Assembly (NCBI RefSeq): GCF_028823685.1
Contig: NZ_JAPEHZ010000021.1
Location: 1 to 32,793, forward strand
From: Tenacibaculum sp. L6
GTDB taxonomy: Bacteria > Bacteroidota > Bacteroidia > Flavobacteriales > Flavobacteriaceae
DNA: 32,793 nucleotides
Reading direction: 5' to 3'
Shown here: piece by piece, positions 9,372 through 16,526 of the stretch
Numbering within the stretch: position 1 is the first letter of the stretch
Layout of the letters: each line of letters opens with the position of its first letter
Notes under the pieces: model-generated
The model's database searches: none
The model's input: only the letters and a program-made list of their open reading frames with translations
Told to the model about the DNA's origin: nothing
Program-made: the position numbers and the translations under genes

Positions 9372-9401
9372 AAAAAAAGCGACCATTTGGTCGCTTTTTT
9401 T
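9372..9401. terminator. Bidirectional intrinsic terminator
   Basis: Perfect hairpin AGCGACC/GGTCGCT with loop ATTT, flanked by A7 on the left and T7 on the right, so it can end both the ybaB unit (plus) and the DUF58 operon (minus). The T tract overlaps the DUF58 stop codon at 9400-9402. Confidence 0.9.
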
Positions 9402-10734
9402 ATATCATTCCTTTTGCTTTAAACTCAAGGTACTTATTTATAACATTAACTGATAAATGCTGCGGCTTGGTTAAAATAGCATGTATTGCATTTTTCTCTA
9501 ATTCTTTTATCATCAAACGTTTTTCGTATGCGTATTTCTCAGCAATCGTTTTGTGGTACACACTTTGTAAATCTTCTGCATTTTCTTTAATTAACGTATC
9601 TAACTCTGTGTTTTCAAAGAAAACAGTTACCAATAGATGTTTTTTAGCAATCACCTTTAAGTAAGGTAATTGACGTTTTAAAGCTGAAATATGCTCAAAA
9701 TTCGTATATAAAATCAGTAAGCTTCGCTGATTTATTTTCCTTTTAATATTAGCATACAATAATGCATAATTAGCATCTGAAAAGTCTGTAGTTATATTAT
9801 ATAACTCTTCATTAATGACTGATAAATTTGTTTTCTTACTACTCGCTGCAACTATTTTCTCTACATTTTTAGAAAACGTTAGCATTCCTGCTTTGTCATT
9901 TTTTAATAAAGCAATATTTGAAAACGCTAAGGTTGAATTTATCGCATAGTCTAATAATTTCAATCCTTCAAAAGGCATTTTCATAACACGCCCTAAATCA
10001 ATCATCGAATAAATAGGCTGCGATTTTTCATCTTGGTATTGATTCACCATCAAATCCCCTCTCTTTGCTGTGGCTTTCCAATTTATCGTACGTATATCAT
10101 CTCCTGGAATATAATTTTTGATCTGCTCAAACTCCATAGTATGTCCAATACGTCTGATTTTCTTCATACCAAACTCAGTTAAGTTATTGTGCATTGCCAA
10201 AAACTCGTACTTTTTCATTTGCACGTAAGACGGATATACTTTTACACTCTCCTCTGCAGAAAATGTATAACGTTTAGAAAACACTTGTAAAATAGAGGAC
10301 ACAAACACATTTACTCTTCCAAAGTTATATTCTCCTCTTTCAACAGGTCTAACACTGTAGGTATAAGTTGATTTCTCTCCAGGCTTCAAAGACATTGCAT
10401 GCTCAAAATCTCTTTTTTGAAATTGTGCTGGCAACTCATCAATCAATGAAATAAAAACTTGAAACGGATAGTTGTTTTCAAGTGTAATCGCTATTTCATT
10501 ATCATCCGAATTTGACAGTTTTTCTGATACTATTCTCTTTGCTGAAAATCCGTTTTTAAATCGATATAAAATGATTAGATCGATACACATCGCTATAACA
10601 AACAACCATACTAACATCCATGCTAAAGAATACAGCACAGGAATCCAAAACGACACTAAAAACAATGCCGAAACCACGCTGATGTAAACAAAAAAGCGGT
10701 TGTGTATGTATAACGATTTAAAGAATGGAATCAC
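9400..10734 (-). CDS. DUF58 domain-containing membrane protein
   Basis: 444-residue protein: two N-terminal membrane helices (about residues 14-33 and 36-53), a beta-rich extracytoplasmic-type region, then the DUF58 core with its hallmark GDDIRTINWKATAKRGDLMV (about 211-230) and a von Willebrand A-like fold following it (YSMIDLGRVM, where DxG replaces the usual DxSxS MIDAS pattern). DUF58 proteins regularly accompany MoxR ATPases and are thought to present client proteins or metal-dependent adhesion surfaces. It is the last gene of the operon and its ATG abuts the moxR stop (the genes share base 10734). Exact role unknown. Confidence 0.92.
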   Translation of the reverse strand: MIPFFKSLYIHNRFFVYISVVSALFLVSFWIPVLYSLAWMLVWLFVIAMCIDLIILYRFKNGFSAKRIVSEKLSNSDDNEIAITLENNYPFQVFISLIDELPAQFQKRDFEHAMSLKPGEKSTYTYSVRPVERGEYNFGRVNVFVSSILQVFSKRYTFSAEESVKVYPSYVQMKKYEFLAMHNNLTEFGMKKIRRIGHTMEFEQIKNYIPGDDIRTINWKATAKRGDLMVNQYQDEKSQPIYSMIDLGRVMKMPFEGLKLLDYAINSTLAFSNIALLKNDKAGMLTFSKNVEKIVAASSKKTNLSVINEELYNITTDFSDANYALLYANIKRKINQRSLLILYTNFEHISALKRQLPYLKVIAKKHLLVTVFFENTELDTLIKENAEDLQSVYHKTIAEKYAYEKRLMIKELEKNAIHAILTKPQHLSVNVINKYLEFKAKGMI

Positions 10735-11738
10735 TACCTAGGAACTTCAACAGATTGTACAATCATTTCAATTACTTTGTCAGGAGTCATTCCTTCCATT
10801 TCGCGTTCTGGAGTTAACATGATTCTATGACGCAATACCGGATAAATACTCTTCTTCACGTCTTCTGGTATTACAAAATCACGTCCGTTAATCGCTGCAA
10901 AAGCTTTAGAAGCCATCAATACCGCAATACTTGCTCTTGGCGAACCTCCTAAAAATAAATGCGCGTTGTTACGTGTATTAGAAATTAACTGAGCAATGTA
11001 TTTAATAATCTTTTCCTCTACTAATACCTCAAAAACCTTACTTCTGTATTCTAACAATTCTGACTCAGTTAACACAGCTTCCACCTTAGTTTGTGGTAAC
11101 GCCCCTTTACGATCGTTATGAGCAGTAATAATTTGTATTTCTTCATCTAAACTTGGATACCCAACATTTATTTTGAATAAGAAACGGTCTAATTGCGCTT
11201 CTGGTAAAGCATAGGTTCCCTCCTGCTCTATTGGGTTTTGTGTTGCCAACACCATAAATGGCGGATTCATTGTGTAACGCTCACCATCCATCGTAATTTG
11301 TTTTTCTTCCATCACCTCAAACAATGCCGCTTGTGTTTTAGCTGGCGCTCTGTTGATTTCATCAATCAATACAATATTGGAAAAAATCGGCCCTTTTTTA
11401 AACTCAAAATCAGAAGTTTTCATGTTTAAAACCGAAGTTCCTAACACATCCGAAGGCATTAAGTCTGGTGTAAACTGGATTCGGCTAAAATCCGTTGCAA
11501 TTGTTTTAGCCAATAATTTTGCAGTTACTGTTTTAGCTACCCCTGGAACTCCTTCAATTAGCACATGACCATCAGCTAATAAAGAAACTAATAACAGCTC
11601 CATAAACTCCTCTTGCCCTACAATTACTTTTCCTAACTGCTCTTTAATCTTAACAACAGCTTCTTTTAATTTTGACAAGTCAACTCTGCTTGTAAACAAC
11701 TCATTTGTTGTTTCTACTGAATTATTTTCTGTATCCAT
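10734..11738 (-). CDS. MoxR-family AAA+ ATPase
   Basis: Cytoplasmic AAA+ chaperone-like ATPase of the MoxR class. Walker A is GVPGVAKT, Walker B is VLIDEINRAPAKTQAALFE, the sensor-1 region is LATQNPIEQEGTYALPEAQLDRF and the sensor-2 arginine is in GGSPRAS. About 334 aa, typical. I chose ATG 11738 (MDTENNSVETT) rather than the in-frame ATG 11771: the later start lies 1 nt after the DUF4350 stop and gives the usual family N-terminus, while 11771 would force a 32-nt overlap. MoxR proteins help insert cofactors or assemble complexes with vWA partners; the partner here is presumably the DUF58 protein immediately downstream. Confidence 0.92.
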   Translation of the reverse strand: MDTENNSVETTNELFTSRVDLSKLKEAVVKIKEQLGKVIVGQEEFMELLLVSLLADGHVLIEGVPGVAKTVTAKLLAKTIATDFSRIQFTPDLMPSDVLGTSVLNMKTSDFEFKKGPIFSNIVLIDEINRAPAKTQAALFEVMEEKQITMDGERYTMNPPFMVLATQNPIEQEGTYALPEAQLDRFLFKINVGYPSLDEEIQIITAHNDRKGALPQTKVEAVLTESELLEYRSKVFEVLVEEKIIKYIAQLISNTRNNAHLFLGGSPRASIAVLMASKAFAAINGRDFVIPEDVKKSIYPVLRHRIMLTPEREMEGMTPDKVIEMIVQSVEVPR

Positions 11739-11739
11739 A

Positions 11740-12981
11740 TTAACTATTTTTATATGCTTTAAAATCTTCAATAGCTTTGTTTAAGGCTATCAAATCATCT
11801 TCGGTTATGTTTGATTTTGATTGTATTTGTTTTATTTTCTGGAACAACTCTTTTACATTTTCTTCAGAATTCCCACTTCTATTAGCTACATTTTTATAAA
11901 AACTCTCATCTATCTTTAGAGTTGATAGCCTGTATTTAACTCTTATATACTCTAAAAAATAGTTGATTTTATGCTCAGCTATATTTTTATGGTCTGACTT
12001 TTCATAATACATATTTGCTATGGTACGCGTAAAAGCCAACGTTTGATTTTTTAACGGTGTAATTACAGGGATTAATCGCTGATTTCGCTTTCCTTTAAAA
12101 ATAATAAAAAACAATACGCCTATCAACGCTATATAATATGCCCATTTTAACGGTGGGGTTGATAAAATATAGTGCATCGGTGAAGTAATACTACTTTTTC
12201 CTGTTTTATAATAAGCATCCCACAAAACAGCACTTTCACCCCCATTTATAGTACTTGCATTAGCTCCTTTTTTTTGAGGAGTACTTATATAGGATAATAC
12301 ATTTGCTACATACTCATAATTGTTGTTTAACAACATGTTGTAGTTGGTAAAAGCCTGTGGAAAAGTATGCAAATAGAAATTTCCTTTTCCGTGTTTTACT
12401 TTGATGTAATTTGGCTTTTTGCTGATGATAGAATCGTTTTCATTTCTTACCACTAACTCACCTAAAACAGTAGTGTTCAGGGTATCTACTTCGGAAAAAT
12501 AGAATTTAGAAAAATCCCTATCAAAATGATATTCTGTTTCACCAAAAATTGGGTTACTCATTTTTTGATACGCTTTTTCTTCAAAAGCTGATGTTGTTAA
12601 AATACTCGTTTCTGTTTGTAACGTATCAATATGTACTCCGTTTGTAGCTATAAAAACATTGTTTCCTCTTTTTACAAACTTAAGCAGTTCAGAAAACTCA
12701 TCTTCACCAAAATTCAATGCATTATCAACAAAAAAATAAGTTCCCTTATTGGTTGAATCTTTTAAAAAAGTATACGGATTTTGATGAATGTCTTTTACTT
12801 TTTTCTTCGGAAATAAACTTGGCATTTCTTTATGCAACACATACGTACCATAAGGAATCTTATGCTTAGCAGCATAACTTGGATACCAATTGATTTCTTT
12901 AGGCTTTACAGACTCGATATATATAATACCAAGCAGTATAAACACCAATAAACCAATGTATATTTTAAGTTTCTTATCCAA
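11740..12981 (-). CDS. DUF4350 domain-containing membrane protein
   Basis: 413-residue protein with a membrane anchor at about residues 5-23, an extracytoplasmic DUF4350 domain (about 40-230) that resembles a degenerate glutamine-amidotransferase fold (GTYVLHKEM, YFFVDNALNFGEDEFSELLKF), a second membrane helix at about 281-298 (YYIALIGVLFFIIF) and a cytoplasmic helical tail. DUF4350 proteins are recurrent members of MoxR/DUF58/DUF4129 loci in many phyla; no enzymatic activity is established. Gap to the upstream DUF4129 stop is 1 nt, so translation is coupled. Confidence 0.85.
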   Translation of the reverse strand: MDKKLKIYIGLLVFILLGIIYIESVKPKEINWYPSYAAKHKIPYGTYVLHKEMPSLFPKKKVKDIHQNPYTFLKDSTNKGTYFFVDNALNFGEDEFSELLKFVKRGNNVFIATNGVHIDTLQTETSILTTSAFEEKAYQKMSNPIFGETEYHFDRDFSKFYFSEVDTLNTTVLGELVVRNENDSIISKKPNYIKVKHGKGNFYLHTFPQAFTNYNMLLNNNYEYVANVLSYISTPQKKGANASTINGGESAVLWDAYYKTGKSSITSPMHYILSTPPLKWAYYIALIGVLFFIIFKGKRNQRLIPVITPLKNQTLAFTRTIANMYYEKSDHKNIAEHKINYFLEYIRVKYRLSTLKIDESFYKNVANRSGNSEENVKELFQKIKQIQSKSNITEDDLIALNKAIEDFKAYKNS

Positions 12982-12982
12982 A

Positions 12983-13717
12983 TTAGTAAATTTTAGCTAG
13001 GGTATTTTTAAACTTACTTTCTGCTTGCATGAATTTTTCTTTATCGATTGAAAACTCTCCGTACCATACATAATCATACAAATAGGTTAACTTTTTAAAA
13101 TCACCGTGTAATTGTTGTTTAGATGCCAACTCCTTTATATAATCTTCATTTGTTTTTTCTTGTTGCCAAGAAATAAACTCTTTGTCTGATAAGTTTTTCA
13201 GTAGTAATAAATAGTAATAACGTACTGCTAATTGATAGTTTCCTTCATCAATAGCTTGTTCTATTAACTTTGGTAAATCTTTTTCTTTTATCAATTCTTC
13301 TTCTTCCGAAAGATGTACGATAGGTTTTACTCTTTTACCATCAATAATATTACTTGCATTTACTTTTAAAAAGAATTTAATAATGAAGAAAAGTACGAGT
13401 CCTGCTATTACGTAAGGTAAAATCTTTAAAACAACACGTAAAAATCCTACTGCTGGTGTAATATCATCAAAAACGTACGAGAGTATTTTTATAACAGTTC
13501 GCTTTATCCAGTCCCATAATTTCTCTAGAATGGTAGGTTCTCTTTTTTCTACAACATATATAAACTCGTCTTTTTGTTTGTACTCTTCTATTTTTTGAGC
13601 ATCAAACTTCTTTTGCTCAATAATAGTATCATCATACTGAATCACTGTTTTTCCCTCCTGAGAAAAAACTGCGATTGAGCAAATAAAAAACGTTATGTAA
13701 AAAAGAAACTGTTTCAA
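12983..13717 (-). CDS. DUF4129 domain-containing membrane protein
   Basis: 244 aa. A cleavable signal peptide (MKQFLFYITFFICSIAVFSQ) is followed by an extracytoplasmic segment, a membrane helix at about 103-125 (ILPYVIAGLVLFFIIKFFL) and a cytoplasmic C-terminal helical domain with the DUF4129 pattern: EEGNYQLAVRYYYLLLLKNL-like helix, then LTYLYDYVWYGEFSIDKEKF. The 'xxYxxxWYGExxxxxxxF' end is the family signature. It sits one nucleotide from the DUF4350 gene and 4 nt after the upstream membrane-protein gene. Function unknown; commonly co-occurs with MoxR. Confidence 0.85.
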   Translation of the reverse strand: MKQFLFYITFFICSIAVFSQEGKTVIQYDDTIIEQKKFDAQKIEEYKQKDEFIYVVEKREPTILEKLWDWIKRTVIKILSYVFDDITPAVGFLRVVLKILPYVIAGLVLFFIIKFFLKVNASNIIDGKRVKPIVHLSEEEELIKEKDLPKLIEQAIDEGNYQLAVRYYYLLLLKNLSDKEFISWQQEKTNEDYIKELASKQQLHGDFKKLTYLYDYVWYGEFSIDKEKFMQAESKFKNTLAKIY

Positions 13718-13721
13718 AAGA

Positions 13722-14573
13722 TTATTGTCCTAAGCTATCAATTATTTCAATAGTTCCTGTTAAATTTTTTTTCTCGTTAACATCAAAGTATAAAAACACG
13801 TTAGTGATTAATGTTATTGAGTAAAACATTAGTTGACCTGCTATTGAAACAACATTTAAAATTAAGTAAATAGGATCACTAAAAAACCCAAAAACTTCTG
13901 TTGGATCATCACTTCCCATGCTTAATCCCATTTTTGCAAATTGATAAATCATTGCTGGTATTTGGAATACATATCCTAGAACACTTACTAAAATAGACAC
14001 CACGAAAACTACTCCGAAAACTTCCCAGAAATACCCACTAATAAAGTTAAAACATTTACCTACCGCTCCTGAAGCTGTTTCATTTTGAAAAACCAATATT
14101 GAAGCTCCTAAAGATAATGCTGGCCAAGTATAAAATACTGGTAATACACATAACATGGCACTTGCAAACAATATCAATCCTGCTAAAATACCAAAACCTG
14201 TAAACGACCAAAATTTTGCTTTTGTGTTGGTTACAACTTCTTCTTGATTCACTACTCCTTTGTTATCTATATAAGATTTAATATAGTACATACCCGCTAA
14301 GTTTATAAAAACAATAGCTACTAAATAAGCTATCATCATAATAAACACCGATCCTATCATACCAATGGCAGCACTTGCGTCTTCAGTAATTATTGATGAC
14401 ATAGACATCATATAATAAATCATAGAAGCTACAGCTACAACTATTGGTATTGCAGCTACTTTTAAAATAGATAAAAAGAATTGTTTTCCTTCTAATCTGA
14501 TAAATTTAAAAGCATCTGAAATAATACTTCCTAAATCTCTTTCTCTTTTAAACTCGATGTATTCTTTATTCAT
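13722..14573 (-). CDS. Polytopic membrane protein of the MoxR cluster
   Basis: 283-residue integral membrane protein with about six hydrophobic helices (roughly 35-58, 70-95, 97-115, 130-160, 185-215, 240-270). The N-terminus (DLGSIISDAFKFIRLEGKQF) resembles the cytoplasmic leader of DUF4013/GPDPase-membrane-domain-like proteins, but I cannot assign a family with confidence. It overlaps the end of the SpoIIM-like gene by 8 nt, showing translational coupling. Its position between SpoIIM-like and DUF4129 genes is a recurrent Bacteroidota arrangement, suggesting that it is part of the same envelope complex. Confidence 0.75.
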   Translation of the reverse strand: MNKEYIEFKRERDLGSIISDAFKFIRLEGKQFFLSILKVAAIPIVVAVASMIYYMMSMSSIITEDASAAIGMIGSVFIMMIAYLVAIVFINLAGMYYIKSYIDNKGVVNQEEVVTNTKAKFWSFTGFGILAGLILFASAMLCVLPVFYTWPALSLGASILVFQNETASGAVGKCFNFISGYFWEVFGVVFVVSILVSVLGYVFQIPAMIYQFAKMGLSMGSDDPTEVFGFFSDPIYLILNVVSIAGQLMFYSITLITNVFLYFDVNEKKNLTGTIEIIDSLGQ

Positions 14574-15531
14574 GTGTTAGTTGATTTTTATAAACTTTAA
14601 TTGGATATATAACGTAGTAAAATATAATTAATGCTAGCGAAGTTCCTATGATTAGAATAGCTAACCAATCGGGCATTTCAGTATGACGAGTGACAAACCC
14701 TTCTAAAAAACCTGCTACAATAAAAAACGGAACGGTACTTACCATAATTTTCAATCCGTCTTTCATTCCTCTTTTAAACGACTCTAATCGCGAATAGGTT
14801 TTAGGAAATAATATACTATTCCCCAACACCAAACCTGCACAACCTGCAATTACAATTACTGATATTTCTACGGTTCCGTGAATCCAAATAGTTCTTGAAG
14901 ATTCCCAAAACAAACCTTTTTCGTAAAAGAAATACAAAAACGATCCTAACATAATTCCGTTTTGCATCATTATATATAAAGTTCCTACCGAAAACAGTAT
15001 TCCTAATACAAAGGCATACATAGCAACTCGTATATTATTCATAGTAATTCCTACAAACATATTAATTTCATTTGCATCTTTGTAAACAGCCATAGGATCT
15101 CCCTTTTCAATATTTTCTAAGGTCATATTCACATAACTATCTCCTAAAATAAGACGTACAAAATCGGTATCAGTCGCTGCTGAAAATACTCCGCATATGG
15201 TAAAAAAAGCAAAAACGATAAAAGCAACAAACAGTTCTTTTTGATAACTATAAAACATCAAAGGAAACTCAGTTTTAAAAAAACTGGCAAATCTATTCTT
15301 ACTTTCTTTTTTTGTTTTATAGATTTTTTGATGCGCAGCAGAAGCAATAGAATTTAGATATACAACCGTATTTCCGTTAGGATAAAACGTTTTGGCATAA
15401 CTTAAATCATCTGTCAACTCCACATATAAATCTGATAATTTATCTGGAGAAATAATTGTTTTTTGATACAATGCATCTTCAAAAAGCTGCCACTTTTCTT
15501 TGTTTTTATTTACAAAAGCAGCTTCTCTCAT
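14566..15531 (-). CDS. SpoIIM (stage II sporulation protein M)-like membrane protein
   Basis: 321-residue DUF95/SpoIIM family protein. Residues 1-95 are cytoplasmic and helical (MREAAFVNKNKEKWQLFEDAL), followed by about five membrane helices, including the first at about 104-124, a central one around 175-195 and the family's conserved HGTVEISVIVIAGCAGLVLG (about 219-238). In spore formers SpoIIM acts with SpoIID/P in engulfment; in non-sporulating Bacteroidota the homologue is found with MoxR/RDD genes and its role is unknown. First gene of the minus-strand operon, divergent from the RDD gene across 118 nt. Confidence 0.87.
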   Translation of the reverse strand: MREAAFVNKNKEKWQLFEDALYQKTIISPDKLSDLYVELTDDLSYAKTFYPNGNTVVYLNSIASAAHQKIYKTKKESKNRFASFFKTEFPLMFYSYQKELFVAFIVFAFFTICGVFSAATDTDFVRLILGDSYVNMTLENIEKGDPMAVYKDANEINMFVGITMNNIRVAMYAFVLGILFSVGTLYIMMQNGIMLGSFLYFFYEKGLFWESSRTIWIHGTVEISVIVIAGCAGLVLGNSILFPKTYSRLESFKRGMKDGLKIMVSTVPFFIVAGFLEGFVTRHTEMPDWLAILIIGTSLALIIFYYVIYPIKVYKNQLTHE

Positions 15532-15557
15532 CTACTCAAAAAATTAAAGTGTATTTG

Positions 15558-15590
15558 TTGAGAAGTTTCCTTAATCATAGAATATTTTTA
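15558..15590 (+). promoter_or_regulatory. Candidate promoter of the RDD gene
   Basis: TTG at 15558-15560, 22-nt spacer and TATTTTTA at 15583-15590 (one mismatch to TAnnTTTG), leaving a leader of about 59 nt. I could not find a matching box on the minus strand for the divergent SpoIIM-like operon. Confidence 0.35.
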
Positions 15591-15649
15591 TCTTCGCTAA
15601 ACTAAAAAAAGTTGTAGAAATATCAATAAAAAAATTGAAAAACTAATTC

Positions 15650-16366
15650 ATGGATAAATTTCAAATAGAAACTGCTCAGAACATTGCTATTAGCCAAAAT
15701 GTGGCACATGTTACCACTCGTATTGGTTCATACCTAATTGATGCTTTATTTATTTTCGGATATTATATCATCATTGCCATTATTATAGGAATGTTAGATA
15801 TTCCTTTTAGTATGGAATACCTGAGCTTATATATGCTACTTGGATTACCTATATTTTTTTACAGCTTGATTTTTGAAATTTTAATGAACGGACAAACACC
15901 TGGAAAATATTTCAATCAAACAAGAGTGGTAAAGTTAGACGGTTCTAAACCTACTTTTGGAAGCTATTTAATTCGTTGGTTATTGCGAGTTGTAGATTTC
16001 ACATTGGCAAGTGGTTCGGTTGCTGTACTAACCATTTTACTAAATGGAAAAGGGCAACGTTTAGGTGACATTGCTGCAGGAACTACTGTAATATCTGAAA
16101 AGAAAAGAATTACTTTAAAAGACACCATTGCTAGTGATGTAGTTGACAATTACACTCCTACCTACTCGCAAGTTACGTTGTTAACTGATAACGATATTCA
16201 CACTATCTCAAACGTATATAAAGACGCCATGAGAAAAAGAAATCATAAAGTGATTTTAAAACTGCATGCGAAAATTATCGAACTCACAGGAATTTCTTCT
16301 GAACAAAAACCAGCAGAATTTGTAAACACTGTGATTAAAGATTATCATTATTACGCGCGTCAATAA
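15650..16366 (+). CDS. RDD family membrane protein
   Basis: 238-residue RDD-family protein. The RDD-type region starts at about residue 20 (VTTRIGSYLIDALFIFGYYI) with helices at about 27-50, 55-80 and 110-135, and contains the conserved GQTPGKYFNQTRVV loop and GKGQRLGDIAAGTTVI motif. A cytoplasmic helical tail of about 75 residues follows. The first Arg-Asp pair is replaced in part (R-IGSYL-ID). RDD proteins have been proposed as small transporters in some bacteria; in Bacteroidota they accompany SpoIIM-like genes. It is divergent from that gene here, which supports a shared function with the MoxR locus. Confidence 0.88.
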   Translation: MDKFQIETAQNIAISQNVAHVTTRIGSYLIDALFIFGYYIIIAIIIGMLDIPFSMEYLSLYMLLGLPIFFYSLIFEILMNGQTPGKYFNQTRVVKLDGSKPTFGSYLIRWLLRVVDFTLASGSVAVLTILLNGKGQRLGDIAAGTTVISEKKRITLKDTIASDVVDNYTPTYSQVTLLTDNDIHTISNVYKDAMRKRNHKVILKLHAKIIELTGISSEQKPAEFVNTVIKDYHYYARQ

Positions 16367-16526
16367 TTTTTCAACATTTATTTTACTGAAAACAAACCTA
16401 CTATCCTCTTCCTTATTTTTTTCGTTAATAAAAAGCTGATAGAAACTATTTTTCACGGCGTTGAATACACTATTTTCGTAACCTTTCTTATTGAAAAAAT
16501 TACAATTCTAGGGTACGAGAAAAACT

